DNA from: Marinisporobacter sp.
GTDB lineage: Bacteria > Bacillota > Clostridia > Peptostreptococcales > Thermotaleaceae
Reading direction: 5' to 3'
Assembly: GCA_025210525.1 (NCBI GenBank)
Contig: JAOARP010000012.1
Location: 62,001 to 126,000 of the forward strand
Length of the DNA: 64,000 nt
This document shows positions 55,043 through 64,000 of the stretch, one piece after another. Below the pieces are notes generated by a model. That model ran no database searches, was not told the DNA's origin, and saw nothing but the letters and a program-made list of their open reading frames with translations. The first letter of the stretch is position 1. Every line of letters starts with the position of its first letter. Position numbers and translations under genes: made by a program.

Positions 55043-55865
55043 GCCTTATCTTTTAGTTTTTCCAGCTCTTATGTTTGTAATCCTTTTATTTTTTGGAGGA
55101 ATCCTAGAAGGATTGATGCAAAGTGTAGGATTAAATGGTTTAGGAAATTCTTTCACGTTGAAATTTTATCAACAGATAATAACCTCTAAAGAATTTTGGG
55201 AATCTTTTTTCCTAACAGCTCGTATTTCTGTTATATCTACCATGATTTCAAGTTTTTTAGGAATGGGGATGATTTTTTTCTTGTTTCGTATGAGAAATAA
55301 GAAAAAAACATTGTTGATTCAGCGACTTTTTCAAATTCCCATGCTGTTTCCCTATTTAGTTGCTGCATATTTCATATTTTTTATGTTGGGACAAAGTGGA
55401 TGGGTTCCTAGAGTTTTATTACATATGGGATTGATTGAGAAAATGGGGGATTTCCCTGTTTTAGTGAATGATTCCTTTGGGTGGGGGATCATTATTACTT
55501 ATGTATGGAAAACGACACCTTTTGTGGTATTGATGCTTTATCCTGTGATTTTAAAGGTACATGATTCATGGATAGAGGTGGGGAGAGTTTTTGGAGCCAA
55601 TTTCTTTGATTTTTTTAGAAATATTGTTTTTCCTCTTTTACTTTCCCCTCTTAAAATATCTGCTTTTATTATTTTATCTTATACCTCCTTAGCCTTTGAA
55701 GTACCATATCTTTTAGGGGTTACTTATCCGAAGACTATATCTGTCTATTCCTATGAAATCTATATGAATGGTAATTTAACAGATCGACCAAAGGCTATGG
55801 CAATGAATATTATTTTAACAGTGGTGATTCTTTTATTTTCAAAACTGTGGACAAGTAAAAAATGA
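55026..55865 (+). CDS. ABC transporter permease (YnjC N-terminal half-like)
   Basis: About 279 residues with six membrane helices and an EAA-type loop (VGRVFGANFFDFFRNIVFPLL). In E. coli YnjC the two permease halves are fused; here they are two genes. ATG 55026 opens within the end of the lipoprotein gene. Confidence 0.85.
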   Translation: MWSKSKPYLLVFPALMFVILLFFGGILEGLMQSVGLNGLGNSFTLKFYQQIITSKEFWESFFLTARISVISTMISSFLGMGMIFFLFRMRNKKKTLLIQRLFQIPMLFPYLVAAYFIFFMLGQSGWVPRVLLHMGLIEKMGDFPVLVNDSFGWGIIITYVWKTTPFVVLMLYPVILKVHDSWIEVGRVFGANFFDFFRNIVFPLLLSPLKISAFIILSYTSLAFEVPYLLGVTYPKTISVYSYEIYMNGNLTDRPKAMAMNIILTVVILLFSKLWTSKK

Positions 55866-55874
55866 AAGGGATCT

Positions 55875-56687
55875 ATGAGAATAGAAATGAGAAAAAATAA
55901 AGAACTGATTCTATGGATTTTTATAATAGGAATTTTATTTTTAGGGGTTTTACCTATATTACTCATGCTTGTATCAAGCTTTTCAAAGGGGTGGAACTGG
56001 CCAGAAGTTTTTCCAAATAATCTTAGCTTAAGAGCATGGCAATATATTTTTTCAAGGACTTCTAAAACATTAGAAGGAATAGGAATGAGTTTTAAAATTG
56101 CACTTATAGTAACTATGATGAACCTAATTCTTGCGGTCCCTGCAGGAGATGCTCTAGGAAGATATGATTTTAAAGGGAAGAAAGCTATAGAAAGCATTTT
56201 ATTTATGCCTATTATTGTGCCACCTATAGTCGTTATGATGGGCATGTATAAGACTTTTATTCGATTGAATTTAACAGAATCTATTATGGGAGTTGTTATG
56301 GCTCATATGATTCCTACTTTGCCCTATATGATTCGAGCTATTGCCATTAGTTTTAGACACCTTGGATTTGAATGGGAGGAGCAAGCTAAAATGCTTGGAG
56401 CAGGAAAATTTACTCGATTCTTTTATGTGATTTTTCCTTTTTTACTTCCTGGGATTGTTGCAGGATCAAGTCTGACGGTTTTAATTTCATTTAGTCAATA
56501 TATTGTAACCGTATTTATAGGTGGAGGAAGGATCGTTACTTTGCCTATTTTGATGTTTCCCTTTATCAATGGGAATGATCAGAGTATAGGGGCAGCTTAT
56601 ACTATTATATTTGCTATTATGGCCATCCTTTCCTTATGGATACTGGATTTATTTTTAAAGAGGTATTATGAAAATATAGATAAATAA
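55875..56687 (+). CDS. ABC transporter permease (YnjC C-terminal half-like)
   Basis: The 270-residue protein has six membrane helices and an EAA-type loop (AKMLGAGKFTRFFYVIFPFLLPG). It pairs with the preceding permease 9 nt upstream. Confidence 0.85.
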   Translation: MRIEMRKNKELILWIFIIGILFLGVLPILLMLVSSFSKGWNWPEVFPNNLSLRAWQYIFSRTSKTLEGIGMSFKIALIVTMMNLILAVPAGDALGRYDFKGKKAIESILFMPIIVPPIVVMMGMYKTFIRLNLTESIMGVVMAHMIPTLPYMIRAIAISFRHLGFEWEEQAKMLGAGKFTRFFYVIFPFLLPGIVAGSSLTVLISFSQYIVTVFIGGGRIVTLPILMFPFINGNDQSIGAAYTIIFAIMAILSLWILDLFLKRYYENIDK

Positions 56688-56726
56688 GGTGAATATTTAA
56701 TTTTCTAAGAGAAAGGATTTAGTAAG

Positions 56727-57782
56727 ATGGATGTATTAAAGCTAATAGATATAAAAAAGCGTCATGATGCTTATAAGGAGAATAGCTTTTTATTAAAAAT
56801 TGACTATTTAAACATAAGAAGAGGTGAATTTTTTGGTCTTGTAGGACCTTCAGGCTGTGGGAAAACAACTCTTTTAAAAGTAATTGCAGGTCTATATCCA
56901 GTAAAAGATGGGAAAATATATATAGAAGAGGAAGATGTGACGAAGGTTGTAGCAGAAAAAAGAGGATTAGGGATGGTTTTTCAAACACCCCTTTTGTTTC
57001 CTCATTTAACGGTGTTAGAAAACATTGCCTTTGGTCTTAAAATAAAAAAGATTCCTAAAGAGGAATATATAAAAAAAGTAAGGGATATCCTTCAAATCGT
57101 TGGTCTTAGTGGGTTTGAAAATAGATACCCTCATCAATTAAGTGGTGGACAACAGCAAAGAATAGCTATTGCAAGGGCAATGGTCATAGAGCCTAAAATT
57201 TTATTAATGGATGAGCCCTTTAGCGCACTAGACCCTGGGTTAAGAGAAGAAATGAGAAATTTAATCATTAAGATTCATAAAGAACATAAAATGACCATTG
57301 TTTTTGTGACCCATGATCGGGAAGAAGCCTTTATTTTATTTGATCGTATGGCAATCATGAAAGAGGGAAGTATTTTACAGGTAGGAAGACCAAAAGAACT
57401 CTATGAGAAACCGTCAAGTACATATATTGGACAATTTTTAGGAGTGAAAAATATTTTTTATGGAAAAATAGAGAATAATTTCTTTATCGGTGATGATTTT
57501 AAGATGAAATTTTCACATGAAAATAATAGGCATGGTTCTATTGTTTTAAGACCTGAAAGTCTTCATGTAAAAAAAATACATAAAAGAGAAGAAAAAGAAA
57601 ATCAATTGATTGGAAGGGTGAAAGAAATTAGCTTTCAGCAGGGGTTTTTATGGCTAAAGATCCATGTTCAATCAAAAATGATTGAAACGATTCAAAAGGC
57701 TGAACGAGATATGGATTTTCAAATAGGAGAAGAAGTATTTGTAACATATGATCAGAGAGAAATCTTTTTTATAGAGGGATAA
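56727..57782 (+). CDS. ABC transporter ATPase (YnjD/PotA-like)
   Basis: The 351-residue protein has Walker A GPSGCGKTT, signature LSGGQQQRIA, Walker B ILLMDEPFSALDP and a C-terminal TOBE-type regulatory domain (about 240-351, with RPESLHV). It drives the YnjBC-like transporter. The TOBE domain links it to the spermidine/iron/molybdate ATPase group. Confidence 0.88.
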   Translation: MDVLKLIDIKKRHDAYKENSFLLKIDYLNIRRGEFFGLVGPSGCGKTTLLKVIAGLYPVKDGKIYIEEEDVTKVVAEKRGLGMVFQTPLLFPHLTVLENIAFGLKIKKIPKEEYIKKVRDILQIVGLSGFENRYPHQLSGGQQQRIAIARAMVIEPKILLMDEPFSALDPGLREEMRNLIIKIHKEHKMTIVFVTHDREEAFILFDRMAIMKEGSILQVGRPKELYEKPSSTYIGQFLGVKNIFYGKIENNFFIGDDFKMKFSHENNRHGSIVLRPESLHVKKIHKREEKENQLIGRVKEISFQQGFLWLKIHVQSKMIETIQKAERDMDFQIGEEVFVTYDQREIFFIEG

Positions 57783-57796
57783 AAGGGGAGGAAAAG

Positions 57797-58381
57797 ATGC
57801 TAGATACTTATGGAAGAAAATATGCACAACCATTGATTGAAAATGTTTCAAAAGTTTTTATAAAATTGAATATGCGTGCGAATCATATAACAATTTTAGC
57901 ATTTTTAATAGGAATTTCATCAGGCTTTTTTATTTATTTTGATCATTATTTTGTGTCTTGTATTGTTTTATGGACTTCAGGACTTTTAGATGCTGTAGAT
58001 GGGACCGTGGCAAGAAGAGAAAAGGATACAAGTCCCTGGGGAACCCTTATGGATATTACCTTTGACCGAATTGTAGAGATGTCTATTGTTATAGGATTAG
58101 CAGTGAAATTTCCCCACGCTCGCATACAACTTCTTATCTTAACTGCTTCTATTTTGTTATCTATGACGATTTTTTTAACGGTGGGTGCATTATCAGAAAA
58201 GAATGGAATAAAATCATTTTATTATCAAGCAGGAATTGCTGAGAGAACAGAAGGATTTATTTTATTTACAGGGATGATTTTATTTAGAAATTATAGGATA
58301 TGGATTATAAACCTATTTACTTTAGTGGTGGCAATCACAGCCATACAACGTATGATGGAAGCGAAAAAATTATTGAAGTAA
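57797..58381 (+). CDS. CDP-alcohol phosphatidyltransferase (YnjF-like)
   Basis: The 194-residue membrane protein carries the full catalytic motif D-G-x2-A-R-x8-G-x3-D-x3-D (starting DGTVAR). It transfers a phosphatidyl group from CDP-diacylglycerol to an alcohol; the acceptor cannot be told. As last gene after the ABC transporter it parallels ynjF after ynjBCD in E. coli. Confidence 0.88.
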   Translation: MLDTYGRKYAQPLIENVSKVFIKLNMRANHITILAFLIGISSGFFIYFDHYFVSCIVLWTSGLLDAVDGTVARREKDTSPWGTLMDITFDRIVEMSIVIGLAVKFPHARIQLLILTASILLSMTIFLTVGALSEKNGIKSFYYQAGIAERTEGFILFTGMILFRNYRIWIINLFTLVVAITAIQRMMEAKKLLK

Positions 58382-58583
58382 AATCATATAAAATTCAATA
58401 GATGAATCAATTAAATGATTGTTGTGAAAATTTATTTTTTTAAGATTTGTACATAAAATATGAAAAAAAAGAAAAGGTGGAAAATACAAGAGGAAAAGGT
58501 TTTTTTCAATGAATAGACCATGATTATTTTTATATTTATAAAAACGGATTAATAAAAAAACGAAAAAAATTCAAAAAAAAGTA

Positions 58584-58612
58584 TTGACGAAGGATTTAAA
58601 TGATAGTACAAT
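58584..58612 (+). promoter_or_regulatory. Promoter of the branched-chain amino acid operon
   Basis: TTGACG-N17-TACAAT, a strong sigma-A promoter with a predicted start near 58619, just ahead of the T-box leader. The 58382-58583 stretch before it is AT-rich with nothing else supported. Confidence 0.82.
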
Positions 58613-58639
58613 GTGTTTAACTTATTTAACAGAATATTT

Positions 58640-58950
58640 TAATAGTGATGATGGAGAGAAAAATACTAATTGTTTGATTACAGAGAGCTAGTGATTTGCT
58701 GAAAGCTAGCATCAAATAGGTATATAATGCTCACTCTGGAACTGCCGACTTGAAAGAATTTTTTTAGTAGATGAGGCCGGGATTCTACAAAATGTAGAAG
58801 TGCCACCGTTATATGGCTAGGGTTTAAGAAGTTGTTTAGACCTGAAGAGTCAATTCACGTGAGTGGATTGTAAATTAGGGTGGTACCACGGGTAAAGTCT
58901 CTCGTCCCTAAGATATAAATATTTATGTCTTAGGGATGGGAGATTTTTTA
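58640..58950 (+). ncRNA. T-box leader, probable leucine (CUC) specifier
   Basis: The T-box sequence AGGGTGGTACCACG is at 58877-58890, followed by the terminator stem at 58897-58950 ending in a T-run. Stem I contains AGAGAGCTAGTGATTTGCTGA-type elements. In the specifier loop CTC (58730-58732) is followed by the usual A and by CTCTGGAACTGCC, pointing to tRNA-Leu(CUC). Uncharged tRNA should disrupt the terminator and switch on the ilv/leu genes. Confidence 0.92.
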
Positions 58951-59043
58951 TATCTAATTAGGAAGTAAATGATCAAAATAAGTTATTGTGCAGAGTTTGA
59001 ATACAGAATATTTGGAATTTTCAAATTATGATGAGGAGGTAGG

Positions 59044-59319
59044 ATGATGAATAGGGTTTTATTTGCAGAAGTGAACAATCAACCAGAGGTGTTGATGCGT
59101 ATTGTAGGTCTTTTGAGAAGAAGACAATTTCAAATGAAAAGCATTAGTATGGTAGAAGCAGAAAATCCGATGCAGGCTCATTTGATGATTACAACAAAAG
59201 AAGAACCTGAAAGTATTGAAAGAGCTATGCTTTTAATAGAAAAAATTGTGGATGTCTATAAGGTAAAGACAATGGATGAAAATGTGAAAAAGGAAGCTAG
59301 TTTATATAAGGTAATGTAA
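59044..59319 (+). CDS. ilvN: Acetolactate synthase regulatory (small) subunit
   Basis: The 91-residue ACT-domain protein confers feedback control on acetolactate synthase. Many IlvH/IlvN proteins have about 160 residues; this is the short form with a single ACT domain, so it need not be truncated. The start is ATG 59044 or 59047; AGGAGG gives better spacing to 59047. It is the first gene after the T-box. Confidence 0.85.
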   Translation: MMNRVLFAEVNNQPEVLMRIVGLLRRRQFQMKSISMVEAENPMQAHLMITTKEEPESIERAMLLIEKIVDVYKVKTMDENVKKEASLYKVM

Positions 59320-59380
59320 ATATTTAAAATATTTATAATATAAAATACAAAGAAAAAGAAGATAAAGGGAGAGATGAAAA

Positions 59381-60373
59381 ATGGCAAAAATGTATTATGA
59401 AAAGGACGCAGCATTAGAATTATTCGAAGGAAAAAAGGTAGCAATCATAGGATTTGGAAGTCAAGGACATGCTCATGCACTTAATTTAAAAGAAAGTGGT
59501 GTAGATGTAGTAGTTGGTCTTTATGAGGGAAGTAAATCTTGGGATAAAGTAAAAGAAAGTGGACTTGAGGTAATGACTGTAGCTGAAGCTGCTAAAGCAA
59601 GTAATGTAGTAATGGTTTTAGTACCAGATGAAAAACAAGCTAAGGTTTACAAAGAGTCTATAGAAGCAAACTTAAATGAAGGAGATGCATTAGTATTTGC
59701 TCATGGATTCAATATCCACTTTAATCAAATCGTACCACCTGCTAATGTAGATGTTTTCCTAGTTGCACCAAAAGGACCTGGACATTTAGTAAGAAGAGTT
59801 TATCAAGAAGGTGGCGGGGTACCTGGATTATTTGCAGTACATCAAGATTATACAGGAAAGGCACGTGAAACTGCTTTAGCTTATGCAAAAGGAATTGGAG
59901 CAGCAAGAGCAGGAGTACTTGAAACTAGCTTTAAAGAAGAAACAGAAACAGATTTATTTGGAGAGCAAGCAGTACTTTGTGGAGGAGCTACAGAACTTAT
60001 CAAAGCAGGATTTGATACATTAGTAGAAGCAGGATATCAACCAGAGATTGCATATTTTGAATGTCTTCATGAATTAAAATTAATCGTTGATTTACTATAT
60101 GAAGGTGGATTTGAAAACATGCGTTACAGCGTTAGTGATACAGCAGAGTATGGAGATTACATGATCGGTAGAAGAATCGTAAACGAAGAAACAAGAAAAG
60201 AAATGAAAAAAGTATTAAAAGAAATCCAAACAGGAAACTTTGCTAAGGATTGGATTACAGAGAATATGGCAAATAGACCAGTATTTACTGCAGTGAAAAA
60301 AGCAGAGCTTGAGCATCCAATTGTTGAGGTTGGAAAAAAACTAAGAGCCATGATGTCGTGGTTAAAAAAATAA
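59381..60373 (+). CDS. ilvC: Ketol-acid reductoisomerase
   Basis: The 330-residue class I enzyme has an N-terminal Rossmann motif [13 protein letters not shown], a catalytic region [11 protein letters not shown] and Mg-binding acidic residues in the knotted domain ([15 protein letters not shown]). It converts acetolactate or acetohydroxybutyrate to the dihydroxy acids for valine, leucine and isoleucine. Confidence 0.96.
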   Translation: MAKMYYEKDAALELFEGKKVAIIGFGSQGHAHALNLKESGVDVVVGLYEGSKSWDKVKESGLEVMTVAEAAKASNVVMVLVPDEKQAKVYKESIEANLNEGDALVFAHGFNIHFNQIVPPANVDVFLVAPKGPGHLVRRVYQEGGGVPGLFAVHQDYTGKARETALAYAKGIGAARAGVLETSFKEETETDLFGEQAVLCGGATELIKAGFDTLVEAGYQPEIAYFECLHELKLIVDLLYEGGFENMRYSVSDTAEYGDYMIGRRIVNEETRKEMKKVLKEIQTGNFAKDWITENMANRPVFTAVKKAELEHPIVEVGKKLRAMMSWLKK

Positions 60374-60405
60374 AAAGATCAAGATAGGGAGGTTAGGCAT
60401 AAGTC

Positions 60406-62055
60406 ATGAAACTTACTGGGGCAGAAATAGTACTAGAATGTTTAAAGGAACAAGATGTAGACAAAATATTTGGATATCCAGGAGGTGCTGTGATTCCTCT
60501 ATATGATGCGCTATATGACCAATTAGATCATTTTGATCATATTCTTACAGCCCATGAACAAGGAGCAAGTCATGGTGCTGATGGATATGCAAGAAGCACA
60601 GGTAAGGTAGGTGTTTGCTTTGCAACATCAGGTCCTGGAGCTACAAATACAGTAACAGGTATTGCAACTGCATATATGGATAGCGTGCCACTAGTAGTAA
60701 TCACAGGGCAAGTGCCTGCCAACCTCTTAGGAAAAGATTCTTTTCAAGAAGTAGATATTACGGGGATTACGCTACCTATTACAAAGCATAATTATTTTGT
60801 GAAGGATATTGAAAAACTAGGAGATGTAATCAGAGATGCCTTTGAAATTGCAAGAGAAGGTAGACCAGGACCTGTACTTATTGATATTCCTAAAAATGTA
60901 TTTTTAGAAAAAACTACTTATGTAAAAAAAGAAGTCCTTAAAGAAAATGAAAGAGTATGTACTTCACCAAATAAAGAGCTTATCAAGGCCGCTGATCTTA
61001 TTAATCAATCGACAAAACCTGTTATTTATGCAGGGGGAGGAATTGTTTTATCGGAAGCATCTAAGGAGCTTTATGAATTTGCTACAAAGGGAAATATTCC
61101 TGTTGTAAATACCCTAATGGGACTTGGAAGCTTTCCAAGAGATCATGCACTTTCTTTAGGGCTTGTAGGAATGCATGGAATGAGAGATGCAAACTTAGCT
61201 GTTTGTGGGAGTGATTTAATCATTGCTATTGGTGCTAGATTTAGTGATCGTGTTATTGGCATTGCAGAAGAATTTGGACCAAAAGCTAAGGTGGTTCATA
61301 TAGATATTGATGCATCAGAAATAGGAAAAAATAAAGATGTTGATTTATGGATTTTAGGAGATGTAAAAGGGGTTTTATCAGATCTTACAGATATGATTAG
61401 TGAGAAAGATGGGAAAGAATGGCTTAAGGAAGTAGATGGCTTTAAAGTAAATAAAGAAAAGACAGGTTTTCATGCAGAAACGATTCTAGCCTGTGCTCAT
61501 AAGGTTTTGGGAGATGAAACCATTGTCACTACAGAGGTAGGACAGCATCAAATGTGGACAGCGCAACATTTCCCATTTAAAAAACCGAGAACCTTTATCT
61601 CATCAGGGGGACTAGGGACCATGGGGTATGGACTAGGAGCAGCTATTGGGGCGCAAGTAGGGAATCCTGATAAAAAGGTTCTTCATATAGCAGGAGATGG
61701 AAGCTTTAGAATGAATTGCAATGAACTAGCTACTGTATCAAAATATGATCTCCCTATAATCACATTACTTTTCAATAATCAAACATTAGGAATGGTAAGA
61801 CAGTGGCAGAAAATGTTCTGCAATAAGCGATATGCTGAGACGAATATTACTCAAGAAGTAGATTATATGAAATTGGTAGATGCCTATGGATTAAGAGGAG
61901 AAAAAGTAGATAATCTATCTGATCTTGAAGATGCTTTAAAAGAAGCTGTAAAATCAGGAAAAGGTACAGTGATTGAATGTCTATTGTCAAAGGATGACTC
62001 AGTATTTCCTATGGTTCCTCCAGGAGCGCCAATTCATCATATTATTTTAGAATAA
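60406..62055 (+). CDS. ilvB: Acetolactate synthase large subunit
   Basis: The 549-residue thiamine-diphosphate enzyme has the N-terminal GYPGGAVIPLYDAL and AHEQGASHGADGYAR motifs and the C-terminal ThDP-binding GDGSFRMNCNEL to LFNN segment. It condenses pyruvate with pyruvate or 2-oxobutyrate and partners with the upstream ACT-domain subunit. Confidence 0.95.
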   Translation: MKLTGAEIVLECLKEQDVDKIFGYPGGAVIPLYDALYDQLDHFDHILTAHEQGASHGADGYARSTGKVGVCFATSGPGATNTVTGIATAYMDSVPLVVITGQVPANLLGKDSFQEVDITGITLPITKHNYFVKDIEKLGDVIRDAFEIAREGRPGPVLIDIPKNVFLEKTTYVKKEVLKENERVCTSPNKELIKAADLINQSTKPVIYAGGGIVLSEASKELYEFATKGNIPVVNTLMGLGSFPRDHALSLGLVGMHGMRDANLAVCGSDLIIAIGARFSDRVIGIAEEFGPKAKVVHIDIDASEIGKNKDVDLWILGDVKGVLSDLTDMISEKDGKEWLKEVDGFKVNKEKTGFHAETILACAHKVLGDETIVTTEVGQHQMWTAQHFPFKKPRTFISSGGLGTMGYGLGAAIGAQVGNPDKKVLHIAGDGSFRMNCNELATVSKYDLPIITLLFNNQTLGMVRQWQKMFCNKRYAETNITQEVDYMKLVDAYGLRGEKVDNLSDLEDALKEAVKSGKGTVIECLLSKDDSVFPMVPPGAPIHHIILE

Positions 62056-62124
62056 TTTTATATATTTGATGAATAGAGAAATGTGAATGGGCAAATAGAG
62101 AAAAAATGTAAAAAACTCTCCAAA

Positions 62125-62154
62125 GTCCCTGAATAACCTTCAGGGGCATTTTTT
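62125..62154 (+). terminator. Terminator-like hairpin between ilvB and cimA
   Basis: A 9-bp stem (62125-62133 with 62139-62147) with a 5-nt loop is followed by six T residues. It may lower expression of cimA and leu genes relative to ilv genes; no second T-box or promoter is evident. Confidence 0.7.
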
Positions 62155-62185
62155 GCAACCAAATACGGGCGAAAGGAGGCATAAA

Positions 62186-63769
62186 ATGGCTAAAAAAGTA
62201 AAAATATTTGATTCTACCTTAAGAGATGGAGCCCAAGGTGGAGGCGTTTCCTTTTCGGTTGAAGATAAAATAAAAATAGTAAAAGCATTAGATGATCTAG
62301 GGGTAACCTATATTGAAGCAGGAAACCCTGGCTCTAACTTTAAAGATCTAGAGTTTTTTCAAAATGTGACAGAAATAAATCTTAAAAATTCAAAGCTAGT
62401 AGCTTTTGGAAGTACTAGAAGAAAGGGAATGAAAGTTTCTGAGGATGAAAATGTAAACTCCCTCCTTACGGCCAATACGGAAGTAGTAGCTATATTCGGA
62501 AAATCATGGGATTTTCATGTAACAGAGATTATCAAAACTTCTCTAGAAGAGAATTTAGAAATGATCAGAGAAACTATCAACTTTTTTAAAGATAAACAAA
62601 AGGAAGTAGTCTTTGATGCAGAGCATTTCTTTGATGGATATAGAGAAAACCCATCCTATGCTTTTGACGTTTTAAGAGCAGCAGTAGATGGAGGAGCGGA
62701 TAGCTTAGTATTATGTGATACCAATGGAGGCACTTTTCCAAATGAAATCTATGAAGTAACAAAAAAAGTGGCAGAAACTTTCCCTGTAGAAGTAGGGATT
62801 CATTGTCATAATGATTGCGGTATGGCTGTTGCAAATTCTGTTATGGCAGTAGAAGCTGGAGCTTTGCAGGTACAAGGAACCTTTATTGGTATTGGGGAGA
62901 GATGTGGTAATGCGAATCTTTCTACATTGATTCCAAATATACAAATGAAAAAGGGCAAGGAATGTATTCCTGATGAAAATTTAGAAAAGCTTACATCTAG
63001 TGCGAGATATATTGCTGAAATTACAAATGTCCAGCTAGATAGTAGTATGCCTTATGTAGGAAATAGTGCTTTTGCTCATAAGGGTGGTATGCATATTGAT
63101 GGGGTAAATAAAGCATCTCACTCCTTTGAACATATGAATCCTAAACTTGTGGGAAATAGAAGAAGCTTTTTAATGTCAGAGGTTTCAGGAAAGACCACAA
63201 TTCTTCCCCTTATTCAAAAGATAGATAAAAATATGACAAAAAGTTCACCAAAAACACAAGAAATTATGGATAAGCTTAAAAGACTTGAGCATATGGGATA
63301 TCAATTTGAAGGAGCAGAAAGTTCCTTTGAGTTAGTCATTAGAAAGCATTTAGGAAAATATAAACCTTTCTTTGAATTAAAATATTACAAAGTTATCGAA
63401 GAAGAACCAGCGAATAACAGGGAATGTAGCTCTTCAGCCCTCATTAAGGTAATGGTAGATGGAAAAGAAGAAATGACTGCTACAGAAGGAAATGGACCTG
63501 TCAATGCACTGGATAAAGCCTTAAGAAAGGCATTAGAAGTATTTTATCCAAATTTAAAAGAGGTACATTTATCAGACTACAAGGTAAGAGTATTAAATGC
63601 TGAAGATGCAACGGCAGCAAAGGTAAGGGTACTCATTGAATCTACTGATGGAAAAGAAACTTGGAGCATGGTAGGGGTATCTACAAATATTATTGAAGCA
63701 AGTATGATTGCACTAATAGATTCTATTGAATATAAGCTCATAAAAGATTTAGAAAAAGAGGAGGAATAA
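62186..63769 (+). CDS. cimA: (R)-citramalate synthase
   Basis: About 527 residues of the DRE-TIM metallolyase superfamily: FDSTLRDGAQGGGVSF at the N terminus, metal ligands in GIHCHNDCGMAVANS, and a C-terminal LeuA-type allosteric domain. The form of the N-terminal motif and the length match citramalate synthases (CimA, TIGR00977), which condense pyruvate and acetyl-CoA to start isoleucine synthesis, better than 2-isopropylmalate synthases. The start is ATG 62186, after AAAGGAGG; the open frame begins at 62153. Confidence 0.85.
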   Translation: MAKKVKIFDSTLRDGAQGGGVSFSVEDKIKIVKALDDLGVTYIEAGNPGSNFKDLEFFQNVTEINLKNSKLVAFGSTRRKGMKVSEDENVNSLLTANTEVVAIFGKSWDFHVTEIIKTSLEENLEMIRETINFFKDKQKEVVFDAEHFFDGYRENPSYAFDVLRAAVDGGADSLVLCDTNGGTFPNEIYEVTKKVAETFPVEVGIHCHNDCGMAVANSVMAVEAGALQVQGTFIGIGERCGNANLSTLIPNIQMKKGKECIPDENLEKLTSSARYIAEITNVQLDSSMPYVGNSAFAHKGGMHIDGVNKASHSFEHMNPKLVGNRRSFLMSEVSGKTTILPLIQKIDKNMTKSSPKTQEIMDKLKRLEHMGYQFEGAESSFELVIRKHLGKYKPFFELKYYKVIEEEPANNRECSSSALIKVMVDGKEEMTATEGNGPVNALDKALRKALEVFYPNLKEVHLSDYKVRVLNAEDATAAKVRVLIESTDGKETWSMVGVSTNIIEASMIALIDSIEYKLIKDLEKEEE

Positions 63770-63772
63770 CTT

Positions 63773-64000
63773 ATGGGAATGACCATGACGCAAAAAATAT
63801 TAGCAGCACATGCAGGACTTAAAGAAGTAAAGCCAGGACAATTTATTGAAGCTGATTTAGATATCGTACTAGGAAATGATATTACAACACCTGTTGCTGT
63901 AAAGGAATTTAGAAAAATGGGTGCAAAGGAAGTATTTGATAAAAACAAGGTAGTTATCGTACCAGACCACTTTACACCTAATAAGGATATAAAAGCTGCA
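63773..64000 (+). CDS. leuC: 3-isopropylmalate/citramalate dehydratase large subunit (partial)
   Basis: The first 76 codons of LeuC run off the right edge: [25 protein letters not shown] and [10 protein letters not shown] are typical of the aconitase-family large subunit. AGGAGG lies 7 nt upstream of ATG 63773, 3 nt after the cimA stop. LeuCD can serve both leucine synthesis and the citramalate route. Confidence 0.92.
   Translation, partial: MGMTMTQKILAAHAGLKEVKPGQFIEADLDIVLGNDITTPVAVKEFRKMGAKEVFDKNKVVIVPDHFTPNKDIKAA

Noticed and set aside
59044-59319. Truncated ilvN pseudogene
   Set aside because: The 91-residue product is a complete single ACT domain, a known short form, with a strong ribosome binding site.
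1-64000. CRISPR arrays, tRNA or rRNA genes, prophage, intact insertion sequences
   Set aside because: Looked for regular repeats, cloverleaf-type sequences and transposase or phage proteins; none seen.

Overview
The window is AT-rich DNA with strong AGGAGG-type ribosome binding sites, short intergenic gaps and genes typical of a strictly anaerobic, fermentative low-GC Firmicute: hybrid cluster protein, pyruvate formate-lyase with its activase, an acyl-CoA dehydratase activase-type protein, T-box and cobalamin RNAs, and several Crp/Fnr regulators with clostridial helix-turn-helix sequences. I infer a member of the Clostridia (Clostridiales/Peptostreptococcales grade); I cannot name the genus. 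I see no rRNA, tRNA, CRISPR array, phage or intact insertion sequence.

Region 1 (1-19 kb). An AEC-family transporter is followed by a decayed Crp/Fnr gene and then a long same-strand Pel-type exopolysaccharide cluster. It encodes an epimerase fused to a PelD-like c-di-GMP receptor, then PelE, a deacetylase-only PelA, PelF, PelG, a CotH-family protein, a VTC-domain protein, a DUF4956 membrane protein, a second CotH protein with two LysM repeats, and a secreted TIM-barrel glycosidase. An intact Crp/Fnr paralogue closes the cluster, so related crp genes bracket it. A diguanylate cyclase at 48.5 kb, with a full amino-acid-binding dCache motif, could supply c-di-GMP.

Region 2 (19-38 kb). A four-gene set encodes a cytosolic solute-binding-like protein with a DUF1858 domain, a GTPase with two CxxC pairs, a soluble ABC ATPase and a small zinc ribbon. 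It lies directly upstream of hcp. pflB and pflA follow. A divergent promoter then serves a Crp/Fnr gene and an operon of a 1289-residue activase-type protein, two cupins and a NitT/TauT-type ABC transporter. Next come three DNA-alkylation repair genes and another Crp/Fnr gene. A dyad GTAYC-N4-GRTAC occurs at four promoters here: about -41.5 at hcp and at the four-gene set, and about +16 at both crp genes. Near-consensus Fur boxes sit just downstream of the predicted starts of pflBA and of the activase operon.

Region 3 (38-50 kb). A cobalamin riboswitch with a terminator precedes a Ni/Co/peptide-type ABC transporter (two permeases, one fused double ATPase, one lipoprotein) and a TrmO-like gene. 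Next is a tandem duplication of a two-gene unit (DUF3298-type lipoprotein plus DHH phosphoesterase); in the second unit the lipoprotein gene has decayed. The diguanylate cyclase follows.

Region 4 (50-58.4 kb). An Fe-S/CCG-domain protein, a MerA-like flavin disulfide oxidoreductase, a TVP38 membrane protein, an ABC transporter (lipoprotein, two permeases, ATPase) and a CDP-alcohol phosphatidyltransferase recall the uncharacterised E. coli ydjXYZ-ynjABCDEF neighbourhood.

Region 5 (58.4-64 kb). A promoter and a T-box leader with a probable Leu (CUC) specifier drive ilvN-ilvC-ilvB-cimA-leuC. This indicates branched-chain amino acid synthesis with isoleucine made through citramalate. leuC runs off the window.
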